Part shown: positions 41,664 to 51,415 of the stretch, one piece after another | Numbering within the stretch: the first letter of the stretch is position 1 | Layout of the letters: every line of letters starts with the position of its first letter | Assembly (NCBI RefSeq): GCF_009758125.1 | Contig: NZ_WRXO01000001.1 | Location: 1,054,001 to 1,118,000 of the forward strand | Direction of reading: 5' to 3' | Source: Chitinophaga oryziterrae | GTDB lineage: Bacteria > Bacteroidota > Bacteroidia > Chitinophagales > Chitinophagaceae | Length of the DNA stretch: 64,000 nucleotides | The notes under the pieces: model-generated | The model's database searches: none | Seen by the model: the letters and a program-made list of their open reading frames with translations, nothing else | Told to the model about the DNA's origin: nothing | Made by a program: the position numbers and the translations under genes

Positions 41664-44621
41664 ATGAAAAAAAGGGTGACATTCCTGACAGCATGCCTGT
41701 TTATGTTATGCAGCTTTGCGATGGCGCAACAGGACATTACTGTAAAAGGACACGTTCAGGACAAACAGGGTACTTCACTTCCCGGGGTTTCCGTAAAAAT
41801 CAAAGGTACTAACAGAGGTACCATTACGCAGGCAGATGGTAATTTTTCCATCGAAGCTCCTTCAACAGGTACATTAGAGATTTCCTATGTAGGTTATGAA
41901 GGGCAGAACGTTGTATTAAATGGCCGTACACAGTTGAATATCAGTCTGGCCGATACCAAAACAGACCTTAGTGAGGTAGTGGTAATCGGGTATGGTACAC
42001 AGAAAAAGAAAGATGTGACGACGGCAGTAGTAAGTGTAAGCACCAAAGATATAGGGGAAAGACCTATTACTCAGACAGCCGCCGCTTTACAAGGTAAAGC
42101 TGCCGGGGTACAGGTTACACAGCCCAGCGGTAAACCGGGCGCTGCTTTCTCCGTAAGGGTGCGTGGCGCTACTTCCGTACAGGCTGGTAATGAACCATTG
42201 TACGTAATAGACGGAGTACCTACTTCCGATACCAGGGACCTGAATCCTAATGATATTGAGAACATTACTGTATTAAAGGATGCGTCCAGCGCTGCCATTT
42301 ATGGTGCCAGGGCATCTAACGGGGTAGTATTGATTACCACCAAGAGAGGTAAATCAGGTGCAGGGGTGATCAATTTCAATACTTATTATGGTGTATCAAA
42401 TGTGGGGAAGAAGATCAATGTACTGAATCCAACACAGTATAATGATCTGATGAAAGATCTGGGATATGCTACTACCACTCCTACGGAAACGACCGACTGG
42501 CTAAAAGAAGTGTTCAAAACAGGGCATAACCAGAATTATCAGTTGTCTATGTCCGGAGGAAGTGAGAAGTCGCAGTATTTCGTTTCCGGCGCTGTTACCA
42601 AAGATGATGGGATGGTGAAACCGGCGCAATATAACCGTTATTCATTCAGGACGAATTTAGATAATCAGCTGAAAGACTGGCTGAAGGTTTCAACAAATAT
42701 CAGCTACTCGAATGTGGCTTTGAAAGATTTAAAAGACAATGATAATGCGGGGCGTAATGCAGCTATCCTGGGTGCATTGAATGCTCCGCCTATCATGGGT
42801 ATTTATGAAACGGATGCGGACGGTCACCGTCGTTACACAATGAATCCTTACAAAGCAGGATGGGATAATCCTATGGCAGCGATTGAAGGCCCTACCCAGG
42901 GAACAGGTGATAACAGGGTGCTGGGTAATGCTTCTGCGGATATCAACCTGACTAAATCCCTGAAGTTCAGGAGTAATTTCGGGGTGGATTATTTCAGTCA
43001 TAAGTATGATTATTACCTGGATTATATCATGACCACTCCGGGTCGTAATGATCATGGGTATGCCTCTTCCCAGAAAACTAACAGCTTTACTTATCTGTGG
43101 GAGAATACGTTGAACTACGATAAGAAATGGAATAAACATAGTCTTTCGGCATTAGGTGGTGTAACTACCCAGAAGAATAAGTATAACGAATCCAATTTAA
43201 CGGGTCGTGATTTCCCTGCGGACCCTACTGTGAAAACGCTGAATGCCGCGAACCAGATAGTAGGAGATACGTATGAATCGCAATGGTTCCTGATGTCATA
43301 TCTGGGCCGTGTGATGTATAATTATGACAGTAAATATCTGGTGACAGCGAACTTCCGTGCGGATGGTTCTTCCAAATTAGATAAGAAACATAAATGGGGA
43401 TATTTCCCTTCTGTATCTGCCGGCTGGCGTATTTCTGCTGAACCTTTCATGAAAGACGTGAAAGAGATCAGTGACCTGAAAATAAGAGCCGGCTGGGGAC
43501 AGAATGGTAACCAGGAAGGACTGGACCCTTATGCCGCTTACGGGTTGAATACTTATACCCGTCAGACAGCTACCAGTCCGTTATCAGGTCCGGTCATCAA
43601 TCCTTCTAAAATCGCTCCTAATCCTGATCTGAAATGGGAAACTACGACACAAACGAACGTAGGTATTGATCTGAGTATGTTTGATTCCCGTTTGACCTTC
43701 ACTGCAGATGCGTACATTAAAAAGACTTCTGATCTGTTGTTAAATGTAACGCTGCCTCCTCCAACAGGATATGATTATATCACCCGTAATTCCGGTAGTC
43801 TGGAGAATAAAGGGCTGGAGTTTGTAGTATCTTCTGTGAATGTTGATAAGAAGGACCTGAAATGGAGTACAGATTTCAATATCGCTTTTAACCGTAACAA
43901 GATCACCGACCTGCAGTTATCTAAGGTATATTATTATGCCAGTGTAGAAAACAGGGATAATATCATCATTCTGCAGAAAGGTTTAGCATTAGGTACTTTT
44001 TATGGTTATGTATCTGAAGGTGTAGATCCTCAGACAGGAAATATCAGGTATAAAGATGTAAACGGAGATGGGAATGTGACACCGCAGGACCGTACTGTTA
44101 TTGGTAGTGCGCAGCCTAAGTTTACGTATGGTTTGAATAACAATATAGATTATAAGAACTGGTCATTGTCTTTCCTGTTACAGGGATCACAGGGTAATAA
44201 AGTGTTTAATGCTTCCCGTATGGAAACAGAAGGGATGTATGATAGTAAGAATCAGTCGACCGAAGTATTACGCCGCTGGACAACACCCGGACAGGTAACA
44301 GATATTCCGAAAGCGACCAATGGGGATGTTACGAATTCACGTACCTCTTCCCGTTTTGTAGAGAATGGATCTTTCCTGCGTATGAAGAGTACTACGTTAT
44401 CTTATAAGCTGCCGGAGAGCGCTATTTCAAGATTGCATCTGAATAAGCTGATGGTATATGCTACTGCACAGAACCTGTTTACTATTACGAAGTATAAAGG
44501 GTTTGATCCGGAAGTAAATGCTTTCGCTACCAATGCTAATAATGGAGTAACACTGGGTATCGACTATGGTACTTATCCTGTTGCCAGAACATTCATCGTA
44601 GGTTTAAATCTGCAATTCTAA
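41664..44621 (+). CDS. SusC/RagA family TonB-linked outer-membrane transporter
   Basis: 985 residues. A signal peptide ends at FAMAQ. A carboxypeptidase-like regulatory domain follows (ITVKGHVQDKQGTSLPGVSV, residues 25-100), then a TonB box region and plug (SEVVVIGYGTQKKKDVT, VQAGNEPLYVIDGVP, DIENITVLKDASSAAIYG and ASNGVVLITTK), and a 22-strand barrel to the C-terminal VGLNLQF. This is the importer of a SusCD complex that takes up oligosaccharides. The SusD partner lies 11 bp downstream. No extra N-terminal signalling domain for FecIR-type regulation is present, in line with a different regulator upstream. Confidence 0.96.
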   Translation: MKKRVTFLTACLFMLCSFAMAQQDITVKGHVQDKQGTSLPGVSVKIKGTNRGTITQADGNFSIEAPSTGTLEISYVGYEGQNVVLNGRTQLNISLADTKTDLSEVVVIGYGTQKKKDVTTAVVSVSTKDIGERPITQTAAALQGKAAGVQVTQPSGKPGAAFSVRVRGATSVQAGNEPLYVIDGVPTSDTRDLNPNDIENITVLKDASSAAIYGARASNGVVLITTKRGKSGAGVINFNTYYGVSNVGKKINVLNPTQYNDLMKDLGYATTTPTETTDWLKEVFKTGHNQNYQLSMSGGSEKSQYFVSGAVTKDDGMVKPAQYNRYSFRTNLDNQLKDWLKVSTNISYSNVALKDLKDNDNAGRNAAILGALNAPPIMGIYETDADGHRRYTMNPYKAGWDNPMAAIEGPTQGTGDNRVLGNASADINLTKSLKFRSNFGVDYFSHKYDYYLDYIMTTPGRNDHGYASSQKTNSFTYLWENTLNYDKKWNKHSLSALGGVTTQKNKYNESNLTGRDFPADPTVKTLNAANQIVGDTYESQWFLMSYLGRVMYNYDSKYLVTANFRADGSSKLDKKHKWGYFPSVSAGWRISAEPFMKDVKEISDLKIRAGWGQNGNQEGLDPYAAYGLNTYTRQTATSPLSGPVINPSKIAPNPDLKWETTTQTNVGIDLSMFDSRLTFTADAYIKKTSDLLLNVTLPPPTGYDYITRNSGSLENKGLEFVVSSVNVDKKDLKWSTDFNIAFNRNKITDLQLSKVYYYASVENRDNIIILQKGLALGTFYGYVSEGVDPQTGNIRYKDVNGDGNVTPQDRTVIGSAQPKFTYGLNNNIDYKNWSLSFLLQGSQGNKVFNASRMETEGMYDSKNQSTEVLRRWTTPGQVTDIPKATNGDVTNSRTSSRFVENGSFLRMKSTTLSYKLPESAISRLHLNKLMVYATAQNLFTITKYKGFDPEVNAFATNANNGVTLGIDYGTYPVARTFIVGLNLQF

Positions 44622-44632
44622 ACGCCACAGTC

Positions 44633-46099
44633 ATGAAAACATCAAGTTATCTCATTATAGTGATCGCATTCGTTTTGGGTGCGTGTAATAAAGAACTGGA
44701 CCTGAAGCCTATCTCTAATACTACCAGTGGTACTGGCGGACAGGGTACGGCAGGTGCTTTTATCAAAGATGCTGCTACGGCGGAATCTGCGATATCCAGT
44801 TGTTATGCTTATTTCCGTAATAGTGGAGGAGAGTATTATGTACTCGACTATTTTAATATCAGTGATGCACAGTCGGACAATGCATATGCGGGCGCCGATA
44901 ACTCTGCCGGATTTGAGATAGATGAATACCGTATACTTTCTACCAATTCATGGGTACAACGCGACTGGGGATATTTGTATAATCACATTGCATCCTGTAA
45001 TTCAGTGATTGTAAATGTGCCCAAAGTAACGGATGCTGCATTAACAGATAGCCGTAAAGCGCAGATCGTGGGAGAAGCACAGTTTATACGTGCACGTGCT
45101 TATTTTGACCTGGTAAGATTATATAGTGCAGTACCATTGGTATTAACGGAGTTGCCTACTATTACTTCTTCTAACCTGACAGAGATTTATCCGTTGTTAT
45201 ATCCTGCACGTACCAGTGCTGACAGCGTATACGACCAGATCATCGCAGATCTGAAAAGTGCGGCGGATGCGGTGCCTGCTACTGCATCCAATAAAGGATT
45301 CGTAACGAAAGGAGCGGTGTATACATTGCTGGCAAAAATATATGCAACGCGTAAACCGGTTGACTGGCCTACGGTGCAGTCGTATTGTGATAAGGTGATC
45401 GCATTGGGGTATAGCCTGCTGCCGGTGTATGATCAGTTGTGGGATGGTGCGCATGAGAATTCTGCGGAATCTATTTTTGAATTGAATTTTGACAGTTGGG
45501 ATACCGGTGGTAACTGGGGAACATCTATGTTCTATGGAACAGACTGGAAGAAGTTCTGTAACCCGAGTAATGATATGATAAGGGCGTATCAGAATGCGCA
45601 TGATTCTGTTCGTATGAAGTCTACAATCACGTTTGCTGATGTAAATGGTAAGTGGAGTGATACACGTTTATCACTGGATAGCTTTCCTTTCTTTTATAAG
45701 ATGCGGAAGTCTGATGGTTCTCAGAATATTATCCTGTACCGTTTAGCGGATGTGTTATTATTAAAAGCAGAAGCGTTGAACGAACAGGGCGATGTAGCCG
45801 GTGCAAATGATATCGTAACGGAGATACGTACACGTGCTAAACTAAATGCATTGACGGTAACAGATCAGTCTAACATGAGACTGGCCATTGAGAATGAACG
45901 GAGGCTGGAGCTGGCTTTTGAAGGGCAGCGCTGGTATGACCTGGTACGTACCGATCGTGCTATTCCTGTGATGGAAGCGGTAACAGATGGCAAAGGAGTG
46001 AACCTTGGATATCATTTAACAGCACAGAAATCAATATGGCCTATACCACAGAGTGAGATGGACCAGAATCCTAATTTAACGCAAAACGAAGGGTATTAA
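44633..46099 (+). CDS. SusD/RagB family nutrient-binding lipoprotein
   Basis: 488 residues. A lipobox LGACN puts the lipid on Cys18. The SusD pattern is clear: CYAYFRNSGGEYYVLD, AQFIRARAYFDLVRLY, AKIYATRK, LYRLADVLLLKAEALNE and the C-terminal NERRLELAFEGQRWYDLVRT with PIPQSEMDQNPNLTQN. TPR-like helices carry a surface glycan-binding site. It forms the lid on the SusC transporter encoded just upstream. The start of the GH30 gene overlaps its stop by one base. Confidence 0.96.
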   Translation: MKTSSYLIIVIAFVLGACNKELDLKPISNTTSGTGGQGTAGAFIKDAATAESAISSCYAYFRNSGGEYYVLDYFNISDAQSDNAYAGADNSAGFEIDEYRILSTNSWVQRDWGYLYNHIASCNSVIVNVPKVTDAALTDSRKAQIVGEAQFIRARAYFDLVRLYSAVPLVLTELPTITSSNLTEIYPLLYPARTSADSVYDQIIADLKSAADAVPATASNKGFVTKGAVYTLLAKIYATRKPVDWPTVQSYCDKVIALGYSLLPVYDQLWDGAHENSAESIFELNFDSWDTGGNWGTSMFYGTDWKKFCNPSNDMIRAYQNAHDSVRMKSTITFADVNGKWSDTRLSLDSFPFFYKMRKSDGSQNIILYRLADVLLLKAEALNEQGDVAGANDIVTEIRTRAKLNALTVTDQSNMRLAIENERRLELAFEGQRWYDLVRTDRAIPVMEAVTDGKGVNLGYHLTAQKSIWPIPQSEMDQNPNLTQNEGY

Positions 46100-47511
46100 T
46101 GAGGTGGGGAATTTATAGTCTGGCTTTTATTTTAGCAGCTTGTAATCATGTTTCAAAACAGGCAGATGTTTATCTGACTACACCGGATGCAAAACAGTTA
46201 CTGGCGTTACAACCAGTGTTGCATGCAGGTAAGGATACGGCAGTAGCTAATATACGTATTGATACGGCTTTGCAGTACCAGGAAATAGAAGGATTTGGTG
46301 CAGCGATGACAGGGTCTTCTGCATATGTAATGCAGCAGTATATGAGTGCTGCTCAACGTGATACTTTGCTGGAAGCATTGTTTGATGCACAAAAAGGGAT
46401 AGGAATCAATTATATCAGAATGTCTATGGGAGCCTCCGATTTTTCGGTGGCTCCTTATAGCTATGATGATATGCCGGCAGGTAAACGGGATGATTCCTTA
46501 TTACATTTCAGTATAGGACGTGATAGTATGTTGTTACCTGTGCTGAAGCAGGTAGTGGCGATTAATCCGGAGATACATATCATGGGAACGCCCTGGAGTC
46601 CGCCGGGATGGATGAAGACAAGTGATAAGCTGGAAGGTGGGTCTTTGAAGACAGATGCTTATGAAGTGTATGCAAGGTATTTTGTAAAATACTTGAAGGT
46701 GTTTGGTGATAATGGTATTAAGATAACGGCGTTGACGGTACAGAATGAACCGCAGTATGAAGCGTTTTATCCGAGTATGAAAATGACGGCACCCGAGCAG
46801 GCGGTATTTATTAAAGATCACCTGGGGCCTATGCTGGTGCGTGAAGGATTGAAGCCGGAGATTATGTTGTTTGATCATAACTGGAATAGTCCGGAGTACC
46901 CTATTTCTATTTTGGATGATACGGCTGTAGCCAGATATACTACAGGCGCTGCGTTTCATTGTTATGAAGGAGCGGTTGGCGCTATGAGCCAGGTACATGC
47001 GGCGCATCCGGAGAAGGGGCTTTATTTTACGGAATGTTCCGGTGGCAGCTGGGCGCCTTCTTTTGCAGATAACCTGCAATATATGATAGGGAATTTACTG
47101 ATAGGTACGGTGAATAACTGGTCTAAGAATGTATTGTTATGGAATATGGCGCTGGATGAGCATAACGGGCCTACTACGAATAAGCCTGATACCGCCTCCG
47201 GGGTAAACCGGGGATGTATGACGTGCAGGGGAGTGGTAACGGTACAGTCGACTAATGGGGTGGTGACGAAGAATATAGAGTATTATGCGCTGGGGCATTT
47301 CAGCAGGTTTGTGAGGCCGGGTGCTGTAAGAGTGTATTCTTCTTTGGTTAAAGGATTGGAGAATACAGCGTTTCTGAATAAGGATGGAAGCAGGGTATTA
47401 GTGGTGTTGAATACAAGTAAAGAGGATCGTCAGTTTTCTGTGCAGGATGGTACAGTGGTATATCCGTATTTACTGAAAGCCGGTGCGGTGAGTACAATTA
47501 TATTGAAATAA
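46099..47511 (+). CDS. Glycoside hydrolase family 30, lipoprotein
   Basis: 470 residues. The N-terminus (YSLAFILAACN) is a lipobox, with lipid on about Cys15. The TIM barrel shows GH30 motifs: IEGFGAAMTGSSAYV, MGASDFSVAPYSYDDMP, acid/base Glu217 in LTVQNEPQYE, and nucleophile Glu312 in YFTECSGGSW. A C-terminal beta domain ends the protein. Known activities include beta-glucosylceramidase, beta-1,6-glucanase and beta-xylanase; with a SusCD pair and no other enzymes, a beta-1,6-glucan target is a reasonable guess. The ATG overlaps the SusD stop (TAATG), so expression is coupled. Confidence 0.94.
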   Translation: MRWGIYSLAFILAACNHVSKQADVYLTTPDAKQLLALQPVLHAGKDTAVANIRIDTALQYQEIEGFGAAMTGSSAYVMQQYMSAAQRDTLLEALFDAQKGIGINYIRMSMGASDFSVAPYSYDDMPAGKRDDSLLHFSIGRDSMLLPVLKQVVAINPEIHIMGTPWSPPGWMKTSDKLEGGSLKTDAYEVYARYFVKYLKVFGDNGIKITALTVQNEPQYEAFYPSMKMTAPEQAVFIKDHLGPMLVREGLKPEIMLFDHNWNSPEYPISILDDTAVARYTTGAAFHCYEGAVGAMSQVHAAHPEKGLYFTECSGGSWAPSFADNLQYMIGNLLIGTVNNWSKNVLLWNMALDEHNGPTTNKPDTASGVNRGCMTCRGVVTVQSTNGVVTKNIEYYALGHFSRFVRPGAVRVYSSLVKGLENTAFLNKDGSRVLVVLNTSKEDRQFSVQDGTVVYPYLLKAGAVSTIILK

Positions 47512-47526
47512 GGGGGACGGAAAATT

Positions 47527-47555
47527 GGGTGTCTCATATGAGGCACCCTTTCTTA
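47527..47555 (+). terminator. Terminator of susCD-GH30 operon
   Basis: An 11-bp stem with one G-T pair (GGGTGTCTCAT / ATGAGGCACCC) is followed by TTTCTT. It lies 16 bp after the GH30 stop and faces the convergent monooxygenase gene. Confidence 0.85.
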
Positions 47556-47571
47556 TGATTGTAACTCCATG

Positions 47572-49116
47572 TTATCGGGTAAACCAGAGAGCAACTGCCT
47601 GCCTGATTGATTGCTCATCAGGGTCGCTGTCAGAAGCCCAGGCGATAAACCCATCAGGGCGTATCAGTACCGCGCTCAAGCCGAATTGTTCTCTCACCGG
47701 ACCCGAAACATACTTCATTTGATCGCCATATTCACTCGCCAAAGTTTTAAGTGAAGTATTCATATCAAAATCAAGCAATATCCCCTGGCCATCGTGCATT
47801 AAGTCGCCAATTTTTACACCATCTTCAAACTCAAAGTTGGGAACGCTGTAGCCTACCAGAGGGTGGTCGCCACCGAGGTTGTAGTGTGTGAAAACGCCCC
47901 GCACTCTTCCTGCAATGTAGGTGGCACCATCGCGCGTATCTATAAGGTCGCGGATAATCGCGTTCAGTGCGCGGGCATGGGGTTCTGGTCCCATGATCGC
48001 GACCTGGGCGCGTGACCAATCCAGCACCTGTACACCAATTGGGTGCCGTTCTGTATAGTAACTATCCAACAAGCCTTCCGGAGCTTTCTCCTGGATGGTT
48101 GCAGCGAGCTTCCAGCCCAGGTTCATGGCATCGCCCAGCCCAAGGTTAAGGCCCTGGCCTCCCAAGGGCGCGTGAATGTGTGCGGCATCGCCGGCTAAAA
48201 GTACCCGTCCGTTGCGGTAGGTTGTAGCCTGCCGGGCGCGGTCAGTCCAGGTGTTTGCGATATGCAGGGCGCTGATAGTTACGTCGGTGTTCGAGACACG
48301 GCGTAATACTTCCTGCACATGTTCAAGCGTGATTGGCTTTTCTGAACCGTGAAATGCCCCGCGATCAAAATCCTGTATCATCACATAACCTGGTTGGGAT
48401 TGCAGGTACATGCCTGTTGGTGTTACGTTCCGGCCCGGGTTGAGTTTCCCGGGGTCGGCAATATCAAGCTGGGTAGTGTAGCCGGTGAATTCCGGTTCGG
48501 TACCAGCAAATTCAAAACCGCCTGTCTTGCGAACAACACTACGGCTTCCATCGCAACCCACAAGCCACTTACCTTTAAATGATTGGTCACCTGATTGAAC
48601 AGTTACACCATTCATGGTTTGATGAAAGTCAGTAAGGGCGAACCCTCGCTTGATTTCTACGCCCAAAGCTTCTGCGCGGCGGGTCAACACTGTTTCAAGC
48701 TCCTGCATTTCAGAAATCAAACTGGTGTCGGTGGAACCTGGCAGGCGATACTTCCACTGTGAAGTGTCAATATTACCCTCATGGAATGGGATGCCGGCGA
48801 AGTGTCCTGCCTGACGGCGTGGCCCTTGTACAGCGTTTGAGTGAGGGTTTTTAAGGCGTTTGTGTACCTCAAGTTCATCAAGTAACCCACGGTGGTAAAG
48901 GGCTTCAATAGTAGGTGCGGAGAGTCCCCGTATCCCGAAGGGAAGTTGCTTCAATGGCGAGTGCGGATTTTCCGCTTTTTCCAGTATCAGGACTGAACAT
49001 TTGGCCAGTGCCAGTTCACAGGCGAGGAACAGACCTACAGGTCCTGCACCGGAAATGATTACATCGTGAATAGAGTGATTTTGTGCGGATTCCCTGCTTT
49101 CAGGTGTAGCTTTCAT
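47572..49116 (-). CDS. FAD-dependent aromatic-type monooxygenase
   Basis: 514 residues. The p-hydroxybenzoate-hydroxylase fold is clear: FAD Rossmann motif IISGAGPVGLFLACELA near the N-terminus, the DG motif in WLVGCDGSRSVVRK, and the GD motif in VLLAGDAAHIHAPLGGQGLNLGLGDA. A C-terminal thioredoxin-like domain (FGLSAVLIRPDGFIAW) places it with the three-domain flavoprotein hydroxylases of phenol, polyketide or antibiotic modification, including rifampicin-monooxygenase-like enzymes. Substrate unknown. Codon use looks richer in GCG and GGC than the neighbouring PUL, hinting at transfer. It begins the accessory region. Confidence 0.92.
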   Translation of the reverse strand: MKATPESRESAQNHSIHDVIISGAGPVGLFLACELALAKCSVLILEKAENPHSPLKQLPFGIRGLSAPTIEALYHRGLLDELEVHKRLKNPHSNAVQGPRRQAGHFAGIPFHEGNIDTSQWKYRLPGSTDTSLISEMQELETVLTRRAEALGVEIKRGFALTDFHQTMNGVTVQSGDQSFKGKWLVGCDGSRSVVRKTGGFEFAGTEPEFTGYTTQLDIADPGKLNPGRNVTPTGMYLQSQPGYVMIQDFDRGAFHGSEKPITLEHVQEVLRRVSNTDVTISALHIANTWTDRARQATTYRNGRVLLAGDAAHIHAPLGGQGLNLGLGDAMNLGWKLAATIQEKAPEGLLDSYYTERHPIGVQVLDWSRAQVAIMGPEPHARALNAIIRDLIDTRDGATYIAGRVRGVFTHYNLGGDHPLVGYSVPNFEFEDGVKIGDLMHDGQGILLDFDMNTSLKTLASEYGDQMKYVSGPVREQFGLSAVLIRPDGFIAWASDSDPDEQSIRQAVALWFTR

Positions 49117-49156
49117 ATAGAATTATTGAAACACAAAATTCTGGAAAGCTCCTGTG

Positions 49157-49960
49157 TCAGGCTTGTACAAACGCGACAAAATGCTGTTTCCTTTTCTTTG
49201 CTCTTCGAGCGAATACTGCTGGCGTAGTACCGCTGTAGCGCTTGAATTCCCTGCTTAGGTGGGATTGATCCGTATAGCCCAGTTCATGAGCTAAGCCGGC
49301 AAGGTTGGAATCCGGATAATGCCATAAGTGGTTTCGTACCTGCTCAAAGCGTATCAGGCCGGACACGTCTTTAACAGTATATCCGGAAGATTGCTTGAAC
49401 TTCCTTTCCAGTGTACGAACTGTTGCATGAGCCGCCGCTGCTACCTGGCTTACCGGCATAGTGCCGTTTGCTTTTCTCATAGCAACTCCCGCTTTGAACA
49501 GCATACTGTCTGTAGCAATCCCCGACCGTGCATGCAGGAAATACTGTTTTATGTGAACCAGCGCTTCATCTATCCTACCAGCTTCAATCCATTTATTCAA
49601 CGTGGATTGAAGCTGGGCGATAGGGTGATCAAATATGCGCAATCCGTCTTTACCGGACGGCAGTCCGAGTAAATCAAATACGGTCCAAGGAAAGCACCTG
49701 ATACCAATGATCTCTAAACAGTTTTTCGTGTAAAAAAGAACAGGCTGATTGAGTAGCCCCATCATAAACGGTGATGGCAATGGCTGCAAGCTTCCATTGT
49801 AAGAAGTGCTAGAGAGGCTTCCGAAATGAAAAATAATTTCAGCATAGCCATCAGGCACTACCTTAAAACTCGATTGTAGTTCTCCGAAGTCTTTTCTGTT
49901 ATACCAAAAGCATTTTATGGTATCCCGTAACTCTTCAGGTGGTTCAAATTCTTGATGCAT
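49157..49960 (-). CDS. AraC-type regulator with DUF6597-like N-domain
   Basis: 267 residues. The N-terminal domain (EFEPPEELRDTIKCFWYNR, VVPDGYAEIIFHFGS) is the DUF6597 pattern found in many small AraC proteins. The C-terminal HTH pair is VSQVAAAAHATVRTLERKFKQ, then NLAGLAHELGYTDQSHLSREFKRYSG and TPAVFAR. It sits 40 bp upstream of the FAD monooxygenase on the same strand, so co-transcription and control of that gene are likely. Confidence 0.9.
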   Translation of the reverse strand: MHQEFEPPEELRDTIKCFWYNRKDFGELQSSFKVVPDGYAEIIFHFGSLSSTSYNGSLQPLPSPFMMGLLNQPVLFYTKNCLEIIGIRCFPWTVFDLLGLPSGKDGLRIFDHPIAQLQSTLNKWIEAGRIDEALVHIKQYFLHARSGIATDSMLFKAGVAMRKANGTMPVSQVAAAAHATVRTLERKFKQSSGYTVKDVSGLIRFEQVRNHLWHYPDSNLAGLAHELGYTDQSHLSREFKRYSGTTPAVFARRAKKRKQHFVAFVQA

Positions 49961-50032
49961 AAATTATCAATATAGAGTTTCATACCAGCATTACCCAGCT
50001 ACAGCTATACACTTTTCGAACCTTACAAGAAA

Positions 50033-51055
50033 TTAACGCCAACCTAAGCCGGGAGCAACATGCTTCAGAATAGACGACAGGATGTGTATATTGTAGTCAA
50101 CTCCTAACGTATTAGGTATAGTCAAAAGGAGGGTATCAGCTTCCTGGATGGCTTCATCCTGAGCTAACTCCCTGATGAGCTGATCCGGTTCTCCAGCATA
50201 ACTTCTTCCGAAAATGGCACGTTTGTCACTTTCAATAAAACCAATTTTGTCGACCCTATTGGATTCCTGCCCAAAGAAATGTCTGTCCTGATCAGTTATC
50301 AGTGCAAAGATGGACCGGCTCACTGAAACCCTTGGCTTGTGCTGGTGTCCTGCTTTTTGCCATGCTTCTTTGTACAACCTGATCTGTTCTGCTTGTTGTA
50401 CGTGGAACGGCTTGCCACTTTCGTCGAACTTCAAGGTCGAACTTTGCAGGTGCATTCCGTTTTCGGCTGCCCAGATAGCTGTAGCATTAGAAGCTGCTCC
50501 CCACCAGATACGTTCCCGCAATCCCCCGGAGTGAGGTTCCAATCGTAACAAGCCCGGTGGATTAGGAAACATTGGGTGAGGGTTTGGCTGTGCAAATCCA
50601 ACACCTTTGAGTTTATCCAAAAATTGCAACGCTTTCCTGCGTCCCATATCTGCATCAGTTTCGCCTTCAGCTAGTTCATACCCAAAATAACGCCAACCAT
50701 CGATTACCTGTTCAGGCGAACCTCTGCTGATTCCCAGTTGCAATCGCCCGCCCGAAATCAAGTCGGCAGCTCCGGCGTCTTCCACCATGTAGAGTGGATT
50801 TTCATAACGCATGTCAATAACACCCGTTCCAATCTCTATGCTGCTTGTTTTGGCTCCGATGGCAGAAAGCAAAGGAAATGGAGATGCTAACTGAGCTGCA
50901 AAATGATGTACCCGAAAATATGCACCATCTAAACCGATTTCTTCGGCAGCGACAGCCAAATCAATAGATTGAAGCAACGTGTCACTCGCCGTACGGGTTT
51001 GATAGGCTGGATGATTAGACCAATGTCCGAACGATAAAAATCCTATTTTCTTCAT
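50033..51055 (-). CDS. LLM class flavin-dependent oxidoreductase
   Basis: 340 residues from ATG 51055; ten more upstream codons are open but unlikely. Bacterial luciferase-like fold: MKKIGFLSFGHW start, AEEIGLDGAYFRVHHFA, GAKTSSIEIGTGVIDMRYENP, DLISGGRLQLGISRGSPEQV, then IWWGAASNATAIWAAE. These enzymes use FMNH2 for monooxygenation or deazaflavin-type redox. The sequence is nearest to group-1 luciferase-like monooxygenases by motif. It may act in the same catabolic set as the neighbouring FAD monooxygenase; no direct evidence exists. Confidence 0.9.
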   Translation of the reverse strand: MKKIGFLSFGHWSNHPAYQTRTASDTLLQSIDLAVAAEEIGLDGAYFRVHHFAAQLASPFPLLSAIGAKTSSIEIGTGVIDMRYENPLYMVEDAGAADLISGGRLQLGISRGSPEQVIDGWRYFGYELAEGETDADMGRRKALQFLDKLKGVGFAQPNPHPMFPNPPGLLRLEPHSGGLRERIWWGAASNATAIWAAENGMHLQSSTLKFDESGKPFHVQQAEQIRLYKEAWQKAGHQHKPRVSVSRSIFALITDQDRHFFGQESNRVDKIGFIESDKRAIFGRSYAGEPDQLIRELAQDEAIQEADTLLLTIPNTLGVDYNIHILSSILKHVAPGLGWR

Positions 51056-51100
51056 AAGTCTCTTTTCGATCGTAAAATACCACAAATATTTAATGATAAT

Positions 51101-51214
51101 TCATGCCGATGTTCGTTCCAGATCTGTCCTCCCGGCCATTAACTCATCTTTGTTTTGAAATTTCTGACAATACCGATAAATATAATCTTCCAGTTCGGGA
51201 TATAAACCATTCAT
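51101..51214 (-). pseudogene. Short gene remnant, 37 codons
   Basis: In the 360-bp gap (51056-51415) a minus-strand frame reads MNGLYPELEDYIYRYCQKFQ and on to ERTSA, a protein-like start with aromatic/acidic periodicity. It stops after 37 codons with no continuation in another frame that I could find. It is probably a truncated remnant of a small Bacteroidota protein. The rest of the gap is AT-rich and shows no signal I can support. Confidence 0.35.
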
Positions 51215-51415
51215 ATTTTATGTGTTGCTATTTAGATGAATATAAATAAGAGGTACAGAGGAGAGTATGTTTTCAACGTCAATAATGCTGTCATAAATTA
51301 ACGCTATTTCGTAATCAGGAAACAAGGCATTTTAATATTAAATAATTGATTTTGAATAGGATGTACTATGGTTCGTTTTTTGAAACATCATAGCAAAACA
51401 TCAAATTAATAATTT

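Noticed and set aside
46534..47079. 181-codon minus-strand open frame inside the GH30 gene
   Set aside because: It overlaps the catalytic region of GH30 on the opposite strand and shows Arg/His-rich shadow composition.
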